NCBI GenBank assembly: GCA_903925275.1
Contig: CAIYES010000208.1
Coordinates: forward strand, 1 to 34,506
Direction: 5' to 3'
DNA: 34,506 nt
Origin: an uncultured Bacteroidales bacterium
Lineage (GTDB): Bacteria > Bacteroidota > Bacteroidia > Bacteroidales > FEN-979
In this document: piece by piece, positions 24,569-32,082 of the stretch
How the letters are laid out: every line of letters begins with the position of its first letter
How positions within the stretch are numbered: position 1 is the first letter of the stretch
Translations under genes and position numbers: made by a program
Notes under the pieces: model-generated
The model's database searches: none
What the model was told of the DNA's origin: nothing
What the model saw: the letters and a program-made list of their open reading frames with translations, nothing else

Positions 24569-26032
24569 TTATATCATGAACCATGATTTAACCCGGGATT
24601 CTTCGGTGAGCAGGGATTTGTGCATGAATTCGTTGGTGTGTTTATTATAAGAATAGTCACCTCCCCATTCCTTGTGGTTCCGCTGAATCTGTCGCAGGGC
24701 ATCTGCTGTGAAGATAACTTCTTCGCCGGTCATGGTTGGATGCAGTGAGACCCTTACCCAACCTGGTTTTTCCGATAAATCTCCCTGGTTGATCTTGTCT
24801 GTTATTTTTTTTGATTTTTCGTAACTCACATCGAGTAAAAAATGGCCATATGTTCCGGCACAGGCACATCCGCCTCTGACCTGGATCCCGAAGCGGTCGC
24901 TGAGCAGACTTACGATGAGGTTATAATGGATATCCCGGATGTAAAAAGAGATCACACCCAGGCGGTTTTCAATCGAATCAGCAAGCAGATTTAAGTCGGG
25001 TATTTTTCTGAACTCCCTGAAGGCGAGGCTGACGAGCTCTTTCTCCTGTTCATGAATCATGTTCACCCCCATCTTCGTCTTCAGCTCAATGGCGAGGGCT
25101 GTGCGCATGGCTTGCAGGAAGCCTGGGGTTCCACCGTCTTCCCGGATTTCGATATCATCAATATACTTGTGCTCTCCCCATGGATTGGTCCAGTCAACGG
25201 TACCACCGCCCGGCTGATCAGGCACCTTCATGTTGTATAAGTTCGAATCGAAGATCAGCACCCCGGATGAACCCGGCCCACCGAGAAATTTGTGGGGCGA
25301 AAAGAAAACCGCATCTAATTTCTCCATGGGGTCAGCCGGGTGCATGTTCATTTCATCATAAGGTGCTGAAGCGGCAAAGTCAATGAAGGCAAGACCGCCG
25401 TGCTCGTGCATGAGGCGGGCCATGGCATGGTAAGGTGTGCGGATACCTGTAACATTGGAACAGGCGGTGAATGCCCCGATCTTAAGTCTCCTGTTCGCGT
25501 ATTTCTTGAGGGCATCCTCCAGATGGTTGAGATCGACCAAACAATCCTTCTCCGGTTCCACCACCACAACGTCGGCGATGGTTTCATACCATGTAGTCTG
25601 GTTAGAATGGTGTTCCATATGGGTAACAAACACCACCGGTTTTTCCGATTCACCACTGAAGCGATGGGGGGATTCATCACGGCATGTTTTTAGTCCCAGG
25701 ATGCGCTGGAATTTAACGACAGCCCCGGTCATTCCAAATCCGGTAGTGATGATCACATCATCCTTGCCTGCATTCACATGGGCCTTGATTTTTTGGTGGG
25801 CCAGATGATAGGCCTGGGTCATCAGCTTTCCTACTTCGCTTGTTTCGGTATGTGTATTGCCGACGAACGGTCCGATGGTTTCGAGCATGATCTTTTCGAT
25901 GGGCATATAAAGCCTTCCGCTCGCGATCCAATCGGCGTAGATCATCCGCTGCTTCCCATACGGCGAATGGAAATCCAGATTTTGTCCGATTATTTGTTTC
26001 CGGAATTGCTCGAAGTACTTTTCTGTGGTCAT
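24569..26032 (-). CDS. Class V aminotransferase, desulfurase-like, large type
   Basis: This 487-residue PLP enzyme has the class V aminotransferase/cysteine desulfurase fold. PLP-binding landmarks are THMEHHSN (137-144), FIDFAASAPYDE (217-228) and the Schiff-base lysine K248 in FFSPHKFLGGPG. The C-terminal part has RGGCACAGTYGH with C389 and C391, where desulfurases carry their persulfide cysteine. It is about 80-100 residues longer than SufS. Activity could be cysteine desulfuration or C-S cleavage of another thiol amino acid; this is not settled. It is flanked by the DsrE2-like gene upstream and the Cys-rich small protein downstream, all on one strand. A TACTTTTG element at 26088-26081 may give it its own promoter. 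Confidence 0.85.
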   Translation of the reverse strand: MTTEKYFEQFRKQIIGQNLDFHSPYGKQRMIYADWIASGRLYMPIEKIMLETIGPFVGNTHTETSEVGKLMTQAYHLAHQKIKAHVNAGKDDVIITTGFGMTGAVVKFQRILGLKTCRDESPHRFSGESEKPVVFVTHMEHHSNQTTWYETIADVVVVEPEKDCLVDLNHLEDALKKYANRRLKIGAFTACSNVTGIRTPYHAMARLMHEHGGLAFIDFAASAPYDEMNMHPADPMEKLDAVFFSPHKFLGGPGSSGVLIFDSNLYNMKVPDQPGGGTVDWTNPWGEHKYIDDIEIREDGGTPGFLQAMRTALAIELKTKMGVNMIHEQEKELVSLAFREFRKIPDLNLLADSIENRLGVISFYIRDIHYNLIVSLLSDRFGIQVRGGCACAGTYGHFLLDVSYEKSKKITDKINQGDLSEKPGWVRVSLHPTMTGEEVIFTADALRQIQRNHKEWGGDYSYNKHTNEFMHKSLLTEESRVKSWFMI

Positions 26033-26080
26033 AAAACGATATTTCCTGTTATTGCCAAAAACCAGGATATGTTAACGAGG

Positions 26081-26088
26081 CAAAAGTA
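26081..26088 (-). promoter_or_regulatory. Possible internal -7 promoter element in the sulfur locus
   Basis: Minus-strand TACTTTTG matches TAnnTTTG and lies 49 bases before the ATG of the large class V aminotransferase. No -33 TTG is visible at the usual spacing. An internal promoter here is possible but weakly supported. Confidence 0.35.
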
Positions 26089-26110
26089 ATGAATATGCAT
26101 CTGATTCTAT

Positions 26111-26611
26111 TCAGGTGAAGATGATTTGTGTTTGCAGCCCTCCGCACTTTTCGTAAAACTGACCAACCGTAAGCACCTCTTTTACACCTTCCCAAAGATC
26201 TTCCCGCTTTAATTTGAACATATCCATCCCCAGTTTGCAGGCAAAAACCTCACCGCCCCCTGCATCAATCATTTCTAAAAATTCTTTCACCGGAGGGATG
26301 TCTGCTTTATTTATCTGGTTGCGCATCATTGCTGAAACACCCGCTTCCACACCCGGAATCACACCGAGTAGTGTTGGAAAGGGCAACCCACCCGGCATAC
26401 GCATTGACGGATTTCCAGTTACCCCGGTGTGGAGACTGTTCATGGTTTTCGTTGTAATGGCATCTAAACCGAAAAAGGTAAAAAACAATTTTGTTTCAAT
26501 GCCTTCCATTACGGCGCCATTGCCCATTATCAATGCTGCATATACATCTTCAAGTGTCCCTTTGGCACAAATGATGCATACTTTTTTCAAAGGGAATTCT
26601 TCGTTTGCCAC
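26111..26611 (-). CDS. DsrE2-like sulfurtransferase (DsrE/DsrF/DrsH family)
   Basis: This 166-residue protein has the DsrE2-type pattern. The start KKVCIICAKGTLEDVYAAL is followed by NGAVMEGIETKLFFTFFGLDA, and the conserved cysteine C125 lies in VFACKLGMDMF, matching the ACxxSMD region of DsrE2. C12, C15 and C156 are additional. DsrE family proteins bind persulfide sulfur and pass it to TusA or DsrC. DsrE2 is usually membrane-anchored by two helices; here the middle part (about 60-95) is only mildly hydrophobic, so this is probably the soluble form. The neighbours are a one-Cys DsrC homologue 80 bases upstream and a desulfurase-like enzyme downstream, which supports a sulfur-relay role. Confidence 0.88.
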   Translation of the reverse strand: MANEEFPLKKVCIICAKGTLEDVYAALIMGNGAVMEGIETKLFFTFFGLDAITTKTMNSLHTGVTGNPSMRMPGGLPFPTLLGVIPGVEAGVSAMMRNQINKADIPPVKEFLEMIDAGGGEVFACKLGMDMFKLKREDLWEGVKEVLTVGQFYEKCGGLQTQIIFT

Positions 26612-26691
26612 AGTTGAAAAATTTGAATGTGAAAACGTATAACCGAGCGCCGGTTGTCATCTTTGTTGTCTTTGAACAAGAATCAGCCGCA

Positions 26692-27003
26692 TTATATACA
26701 CGAAGCAGGTTTAGGGATACCGGCAATTTTGGCGGCCTTCTTCATGGGGGCACCGGGGAACAAACCATAGAAGCCTTTGATGTCAACGAGCCCGGAATTT
26801 CCAACCGAGCGGATTGTTAGGGCTTCGCCTTTTGCAAATCGTTCACGCAGAAAAACAAGAATAGCAACATGTTTTTCTGTCAGATGGATTCCTTCCTCTT
26901 TGGCAATTTCCACCGCCATCTCTTTGTTCCATTGTGCAGGATTTGTGAAATAACCCTCTTCATTGACATCAACAGTTACACCCGAGATAGTTTTCTTTGC
27001 CAT
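26692..27003 (-). CDS. DsrC/TusE homologue with a single C-terminal cysteine
   Basis: This 103-residue protein has the DsrC/TusE fold pattern: VNEEGYFTNPAQWNKEMA, LTEKHVAILVFLRERF, FYGLFPGAPMKKAAKIAGIPKPASCI. Only the penultimate cysteine C102 (CysA) is present. The CysB position, 11 residues earlier, is Ala91. TusE has the same single-cysteine state, so this copy can carry a persulfide but cannot form the DsrC disulfide. It is the first gene of the sulfur-relay run on the minus strand and is distinct from the two-cysteine DsrC at 23905-24222. It may hand sulfur to a different acceptor. No tusA or tusBCD is visible, so the E. coli tRNA thiolation role is not assumed. Confidence 0.88.
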   Translation of the reverse strand: MAKKTISGVTVDVNEEGYFTNPAQWNKEMAVEIAKEEGIHLTEKHVAILVFLRERFAKGEALTIRSVGNSGLVDIKGFYGLFPGAPMKKAAKIAGIPKPASCI

Positions 27004-27206
27004 GGTTGTTAATTTTTGTATGATGGAGTCAACTCCGACAACTCATTTTCACCGCTTAGACAATAAAACTTATATACTTGAATTTGAAATGTTTGCGTTT
27101 GTAACACAGCTGAAGCAAATACCCTGTTTTTTGGAAAAGGTGAAAAAGGAGGCAATTGATTCCAAAAAATTCAGGAAAAAACGGAAAAGTGGAGAATGGA
27201 ATGGGG

Positions 27207-27431
27207 TCAGACCTTCTTTTCGGTTTGATCAGCCTGGGGAGTTTTATCAGATGGTTTTTTAAGTTCTTCTTCCATGCCATCCATGCCATCTTTAAAGCTT
27301 TTAACCCCTTTTCCTAATCCTTTCATAAGTTCAGGGATTTTCTTACCACCAAAAAGGAGCAGAACAACCAAGGCTATCAGCACCAACTCCGTGGTACCCA
27401 GTCCCAATATTAATAAAATGCCTAAGGTCAT
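27207..27431 (-). CDS. tatA: Twin-arginine translocase subunit TatA/TatE
   Basis: This 74-residue protein has the TatA plan. A short N-terminal membrane helix (about 10-27) contains [10 protein letters not shown] and ends in the hinge [10 protein letters not shown]. An amphipathic helix [16 protein letters not shown] and an acidic/basic tail follow. TatA subunits assemble to form the pore used by TatC-bound, folded twin-arginine substrates. tatC is 10 kb away at 16780-17616 in the same orientation. The gene follows queA with 52 bases between and precedes the sulfur-relay locus by about 200 bases. A TATCTTTG promoter-like element lies at 27468-27461. Confidence 0.93.
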   Translation of the reverse strand: MTLGILLILGLGTTELVLIALVVLLLFGGKKIPELMKGLGKGVKSFKDGMDGMEEELKKPSDKTPQADQTEKKV

Positions 27432-27460
27432 GGTTCGTGTTTTTAATTCTCAAATCAGTG

Positions 27461-27468
27461 CAAAGATA
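27461..27468 (-). promoter_or_regulatory. Possible tatA -7 promoter element
   Basis: Minus-strand TATCTTTG matches TAnnTTTG and lies 30 bases before the tatA ATG. No -33 element at the standard distance is obvious. Confidence 0.35.
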
Positions 27469-27483
27469 CAAATCTATATGTAA

Positions 27484-28737
27484 TTATTTCATGGTGTTAA
27501 AAAAGAGGCAGGAATCGCCATAACTTAAGAAGCGAAATCCATTTGAAATGGCGAATGCATAGGCATCTTTCCAATCTTCACCTACCATGGCTGCAACGAG
27601 CAGCAATAGAGTGCTTTGTGGCATGTGGAAATTGGTGATCAGTCCGGATAACAACCTGAACCGGTACCCGGGAACAATCATAAGTTGTGTTTCGCCTGTA
27701 AATTCCTGTAGTCTGCGGGTATCAAGAAACCGAAGGAGGGCTTCGAGCGACCGCTCCGTTTCAATTATTTTCAAATCATTGTCCACATATGGATCCCATT
27801 GAGACACAACGGGGACCTGTCCTTCTCCGTGTCTGATTAATTTTACGCCAAGCCAGTAAAGACTTTCCAATGTCCTTGCCGAAGTAGTGCCAACGGCAAA
27901 AACCGGTCGTTTCAGATTATTCAGCAGCCAGAAAATGGTTTCCTTCGTAACCACAATTTTTTCATGATGCATCACATGGCCGGTAATTTGTTCAGCGGTT
28001 ACAGGTTTAAAGGTTCCGACCCCTACGTGCAGCGTCACCTTGCCGGATATGATTCCTTTCTGGGCCAGTTTCTTGAAAACGGAACCGGTGAAATGGAGTC
28101 CGGCCGTGGGAGCAGCCACCGAACCCTCATGCGATGCATAGATGGTTTGATAACGTTCGGTATCAGATGATTCTGCCGGTCGGCGGATATAAGGAGGTAA
28201 GGGGATCAGCCCTGTCAATTCCAGAATTTCAGAAAATGTTCTTTCCGGCGGGGTCCAGTGAAATTCAATGGTATGACTTCCATCTCCATTTGCACCTGCA
28301 TAGGTTGCAAATAACTGGTGTTGACTGCCATCTTGGGTGCATTCGTGAACCAGCAAACCGCTTTTCCACCGTTTCAGATTCCCGACGAGACATTTCCATG
28401 TCGATCCCGATTGCTGATGAAACGCGGCTTGAATCTCATTAGCCGGAGCCATGGGTTCAAGACAAAAAATTTCTATCAGGGCCCCGGTGGATTTGGTAAA
28501 AATTAGTCTTGCCCTGACTACTTTGGTGTCGTTAAAAACCAACAGACTGTTCGCGGGAAGATGGTGGTCAATATTCGAAAAAATGTCCTGGGATAAAACG
28601 CCGTTGCTGCATATGAGTAATTTCGATGCATCACGATCCGGCAGCGGGAACTGGGCAATCAGTTCAGCCGGAAGCTGGTAATTGTAATCTGCTATGCGTA
28701 TCGCATCAGGGTCAAACATTGCAAAGGTTTCCTGCAA
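27484..28737 (-). CDS. queA: tRNA preQ1(34) S-adenosylmethionine ribosyltransferase-isomerase
   Basis: This 417-residue cytosolic enzyme transfers the ribosyl group of SAM to preQ1 at tRNA wobble position 34, giving epoxyqueuosine. Family motifs are visible: ADYNYQLPAELIAQFPLPDRDASKLL near the N-terminus, VFNDTKVVRARL, GLIPLPPYIRR, TIYASHEGSVAAPTAGLHFT, LHVGVGTFKPV, and GLITNFHMPQSTLLLLVAA near the end. It is longer than the E. coli protein (356 residues) because of insertions in the first half, common in Bacteroidota. Start ATGs at 28737 and 28719 are both possible. No other queuosine genes (tgt, queG) are adjacent. The barrel-protein gene lies 26 bases upstream. Confidence 0.94.
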   Translation of the reverse strand: MQETFAMFDPDAIRIADYNYQLPAELIAQFPLPDRDASKLLICSNGVLSQDIFSNIDHHLPANSLLVFNDTKVVRARLIFTKSTGALIEIFCLEPMAPANEIQAAFHQQSGSTWKCLVGNLKRWKSGLLVHECTQDGSQHQLFATYAGANGDGSHTIEFHWTPPERTFSEILELTGLIPLPPYIRRPAESSDTERYQTIYASHEGSVAAPTAGLHFTGSVFKKLAQKGIISGKVTLHVGVGTFKPVTAEQITGHVMHHEKIVVTKETIFWLLNNLKRPVFAVGTTSARTLESLYWLGVKLIRHGEGQVPVVSQWDPYVDNDLKIIETERSLEALLRFLDTRRLQEFTGETQLMIVPGYRFRLLSGLITNFHMPQSTLLLLVAAMVGEDWKDAYAFAISNGFRFLSYGDSCLFFNTMK

Positions 28738-28763
28738 AGTTCGGAAAAAAAAGACAGGGCTGG

Positions 28764-30209
28764 TCAGTGCTTATCGGAATTGAAAAAAGTTGGCTTGTAG
28801 GTAAGCATGATGTAGGCGTATTGTGCCCATTTGCTGGTGCCGGCATTCAATCCGTTCAATCGTTCCATCGTTGAAGTCGGGAGGAAAAAACAATAGGCTG
28901 CGTTCACTTCAAAATTGTTGAAGGGCTTGTAAACAAACATTAAATCAACTTCAGACCCAAGGTTCTTTTTAACTGCAGCGTAGGGAAGGTCGCCGGTTTT
29001 TTTTACTGTGGCCGGCAAATACCCTTTTGCGAGGCCAAACATCCGCCAGGTTGCTTCAAAAGAGGTTTTTTCACTGAACAGTACCGTTGCTCTTGCGTAA
29101 AGGTCTGTCAGACCGGCGCTGTTGCCATTGGTAACCTGTGTCGAAAACATATCCATGTAACCATAAAAGCCGTGGCTGGTTGGATATAAGGTCGAAAAAG
29201 CAGTGGACTTTGTTTTCAGCGATGCCGTGTTCGAATAATCATTGCCGCTCAGGCTTTCGTACCCAATCAGCAGCGTGATTGGTTTTAAAACTCTATATGA
29301 TGCATAGCCCCCGAAGAAACCGGCATTGATCGTTCTTCCGTCGCTGAGTTGGCCAGCCTGGTAATATCCTGCTGCGAAGATCTTCAGATTTTTCGAGGTG
29401 TACCCGGCAGTACCCCCAAAGGTGAACCGGCCATATAACTGAGTCGGGTAGGATGTCGTTGCCGAAGTTGTGGTTGTAGTTGACACAATGGTCGTTCCGA
29501 TGGTATCGTGGTTGGTATTGGTAACATACAGGGTGTCTCTGTGGATGGTTTTAATGCTGTTGATCGTATTGGCTTTTTGAAAAACATCAAGGATTGCCAG
29601 GACACTGACGGTTAATTTGTCCTTGAAAAATTTCTTCTGTTCATATAAATATCCCATGTATTTGTAATTTTTCAACGGATAGGAGGTCAGGAATGGTGTT
29701 GCAGGGGCTGTGTTGTTAATGGCAAAGCCGAAGTCGCCTTTATAACCATTTGCTGCAGCTTCCCATTGAAAGAGCCCAACATCATGGGAGGCTCCCTTGG
29801 GTGACCAGTTTGAATTTCCTAAAAGGCGCCCATCATCGTAAATCAGTTCCGTACGGCCAATCTTCAGGGCAAAACTTTTTGTAAAGCTATATCGGAACCA
29901 TCCTTCGAAAATATTAACAGTATTGCGGGTGATGGTATCAGAGGCATAATTATTCTCGCCAAAAACATAGGCTTGCTGTAAAGAAAATTTAGCCATGAAT
30001 TTTTCACTCCTGTAATCGAATACCAGCCTGTTCCTTCCCAATATATCAATATATGGAGTCTGACTCGAATCCCTTAACCTGGAATATCCGTCGCGGTATT
30101 CAAGGCGAGGTCTGAATTCGCCGGAAATTGTGAATTGAGCTTTTAAATTTCCTGACAGGATTATTACTCCGCAAAGCAATAAAATAATATTTTTAGCAAA
30201 TTGTCGCAT
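28764..30209 (-). CDS. Outer-membrane beta-barrel protein (alginate-export-like)
   Basis: This 481-residue protein has a signal peptide (about residues 1-24, cleavage near LKAQ). Many amphipathic beta strands with aromatic ends follow, typical of a 16-18-strand porin-like barrel. The start FTISGEFRPRLEYRDGY and FEGWFRYSFTKSFALKIGRTELIYDDGRLLG (about 101-130) are characteristic of the alginate-export/porin-like family in Bacteroidota. A Thr-rich loop of about 20 residues lies near 230-250. It probably forms a channel for small solutes in the outer membrane, substrate unknown. No TonB box or SusC/D partner is seen. It precedes queA by 26 bases. Confidence 0.8.
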   Translation of the reverse strand: MRQFAKNIILLLCGVIILSGNLKAQFTISGEFRPRLEYRDGYSRLRDSSQTPYIDILGRNRLVFDYRSEKFMAKFSLQQAYVFGENNYASDTITRNTVNIFEGWFRYSFTKSFALKIGRTELIYDDGRLLGNSNWSPKGASHDVGLFQWEAAANGYKGDFGFAINNTAPATPFLTSYPLKNYKYMGYLYEQKKFFKDKLTVSVLAILDVFQKANTINSIKTIHRDTLYVTNTNHDTIGTTIVSTTTTTSATTSYPTQLYGRFTFGGTAGYTSKNLKIFAAGYYQAGQLSDGRTINAGFFGGYASYRVLKPITLLIGYESLSGNDYSNTASLKTKSTAFSTLYPTSHGFYGYMDMFSTQVTNGNSAGLTDLYARATVLFSEKTSFEATWRMFGLAKGYLPATVKKTGDLPYAAVKKNLGSEVDLMFVYKPFNNFEVNAAYCFFLPTSTMERLNGLNAGTSKWAQYAYIMLTYKPTFFNSDKH

Positions 30210-30552
30210 GACCAGTTGAAGTTAGATAACTAATAATGAACCTATTATAAAAAATGAAACTTTTCTCACCCAGGTATTCCCAAAAGAGCGGAAATCCTCC
30301 CTCTCATTCATTGGACGGGGTAGGAGGTTGAAGTGAAATGAAGATGCTTTCAATACTGAAATTTTTGTGCGGCAAAAGTAAAAAATTATCTCCGGCGGAT
30401 ATTCATGAAATAGTATCTAATATTATAGCAAATAATAGGTAATTTTGCAGGAAAGTGATGATTATGAAATATCCGTTGGATTCATGTTCCTGCAAACCAT
30501 GAATGACTATAATGGATATTCATTTTGTCCCTAAAAAATAAAATTATTGACA
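30210..30552. other. 343-base non-coding region between the barrel gene and pssA
   Basis: This is a divergent spacer. On the minus strand a TACTTTTG element (30380-30373) could serve the barrel gene. On the plus strand TAATTTTG (30440-30447) could serve pssA; neither has a clear -33 element. An imperfect hairpin (TTCATG/CATGAA within ATATCC/GGATAT, about 30466-30516) lies in the putative pssA leader. A CCTCC...GGAGG pair occurs at 30297-30330. I see no ORF or known RNA. Confidence 0.45.
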
Positions 30553-31296
30553 ATGAAAATCAAACAGTATATCCCAAATTTCCTTACGACGCTGAATCTA
30601 GTTAGCGGACTGATTTCCATTACGCTGACCTTTGATGGCCAATATGGTTATGCGGCTTTATTTATTTTTATTGCGGCTGTTTTTGATTTTCTGGATGGCA
30701 ATGCTGCAAGGATACTAAAGGCATACTCTGAATTGGGGAAACAGCTCGACTCCCTTGCTGATATGGTTTCTTTCGGAGTTGCTCCGGGGATCATGATTTT
30801 TCAGATGTTGTTATCTCATTGTTCGGGCAGTTGTAATGTTCTGGAGCGGATGCATATAACACCCTACCTGGCGTTGCTGATCCCGGTTTGTTCTGCCCTG
30901 AGACTTGCTAAGTTCAACATTGATCTGCGGCAGGAGGTAAATTTTATCGGAATGCCCACCCCGGCCATTGCAATATTTTTTGCTTCTGTTCCGCTCGTCC
31001 TTTATGTTCAACCCAATATGTTCAGTATAATTCACCTTGAGTTTCTTGTCAAATTTTTCTCCAATACCCGTATTCTGGCGATATTGGTTGTTTTCTTTTC
31101 CTACCTGTTGATTTCGGACTTCAGGATTTTTTCGATGAAATTTAAATCACTTGCATGGAAAGGCAACCAACTTCGATATATTCTGTTGATCAGTTCAATC
31201 GTCCTTTTTGCCCTGTTTTTCCTCAGTGCCATACCCATTATCATAATTCTCTATGTTCTGATGTCCATCTTCTTTCAGAACTATATTGTTGATTAA
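30553..31296 (+). CDS. pssA: CDP-diacylglycerol-serine O-phosphatidyltransferase
   Basis: This 247-residue integral membrane enzyme makes phosphatidylserine from CDP-diacylglycerol and L-serine, the first step to phosphatidylethanolamine. The CDP-alcohol phosphatidyltransferase signature is complete: DGNAARILKAYSELGKQLDSLAD (D-G-x2-A-R-x8-G-x3-D-x3-D). The N-terminal KQYIPNFLTTLNLVSGLIS start is the family norm. About six to eight membrane helices are predicted. The ATG at 30553 is preferred to a TTG two codons earlier. psd, the usual partner, is not adjacent. It is a single gene on the plus strand. Confidence 0.93.
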   Translation: MKIKQYIPNFLTTLNLVSGLISITLTFDGQYGYAALFIFIAAVFDFLDGNAARILKAYSELGKQLDSLADMVSFGVAPGIMIFQMLLSHCSGSCNVLERMHITPYLALLIPVCSALRLAKFNIDLRQEVNFIGMPTPAIAIFFASVPLVLYVQPNMFSIIHLEFLVKFFSNTRILAILVVFFSYLLISDFRIFSMKFKSLAWKGNQLRYILLISSIVLFALFFLSAIPIIIILYVLMSIFFQNYIVD

Positions 31297-31316
31297 TGAA
31301 TGAGTGATCGGTGGTT

Positions 31317-32039
31317 TTATCTCAATTCAAAATTCTGTCCAAGGTAAACTTTTCTGACATAAGGATCATCGGAAAGGTCCTTTCCTGTACCGGCGCGAAG
31401 AATGGATCCTTCGAACAACAAATAGGACCGGTCGGTAATTGACAGAGTTTCATGAACATTATGGTCGGTAATAAGGACTCCGATGTTTTTATCCTTCAAT
31501 GTTTTCACGATCAGTTGAATATCTTCCACTGCAATGGGGTCAATCCCGGCAAAAGGTTCGTCAAGGAGGATAAATTTCGGATCAACAGCAAGGGAGCGGG
31601 CAATCTCACACCGTCTCCGTTCTCCTCCCGACAACGTAATTCCAGGACTTTTCCTGACGTGCTGAAGGCCGAATTCATCCAATAGTTTTTCAAGCCGTTC
31701 TTTTTGGAGATTTTTTGTAAGTCCCGTGAATTCAAGGATTGCCCTGATGTTATCTTCAACGCTCAGGTTTCGGAAAATGGATGCTTCCTGTGGCAGGTAA
31801 CTGATGCCGCGCTGGGCTCGTTTATACATGGGCTCTTTGGTGATATTCACCTCGTCAAGAAAAACCTGTCCGGCAAAGGGTTTGATCAACCCTACAATGA
31901 TATAAAACGAGGTGGTTTTCCCGGCGCCGTTGGGACCCAGCAAACCAACAATCTCTCCCTGGTTCAATTCGATGGAAACTTCGTTGACAACAGTCCGCTT
32001 CCGGTATTTTTTGATAATTTTTTCAGTTCTGAGAATCAT
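31317..32039 (-). CDS. lptB: Lipopolysaccharide export ATP-binding protein
   Basis: This 240-residue ABC ATPase powers LptFG for lipopolysaccharide transport to the outer membrane. Visible elements are Walker [11 protein letters not shown]-loop [16 protein letters not shown], signature [16 protein letters not shown], Walker [13 protein letters not shown] and H-loop [10 protein letters not shown]. The LptB-type ending is [26 protein letters not shown]. An open frame extends to 32126, but the ATG at 32039 ([18 protein letters not shown]) is the family start, and the extension overlaps the end of the upstream gene. A TAATTTTG element (32082-32075) lies 36 bases upstream. It is 40 bases downstream of the DUF5686 gene. 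Confidence 0.95.
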   Translation of the reverse strand: MILRTEKIIKKYRKRTVVNEVSIELNQGEIVGLLGPNGAGKTTSFYIIVGLIKPFAGQVFLDEVNITKEPMYKRAQRGISYLPQEASIFRNLSVEDNIRAILEFTGLTKNLQKERLEKLLDEFGLQHVRKSPGITLSGGERRRCEIARSLAVDPKFILLDEPFAGIDPIAVEDIQLIVKTLKDKNIGVLITDHNVHETLSITDRSYLLFEGSILRAGTGKDLSDDPYVRKVYLGQNFELR

Positions 32040-32074
32040 GTGATGAGTTTTTTGCCATGACAATTGGCTTACCG

Positions 32075-32082
32075 CAAAATTA
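32075..32082 (-). promoter_or_regulatory. Possible lptB -7 promoter element
   Basis: Minus-strand TAATTTTG matches TAnnTTTG and lies 36 bases before the chosen lptB ATG, overlapping the end of the upstream gene. No -33 TTG at standard spacing is seen. Confidence 0.4.
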
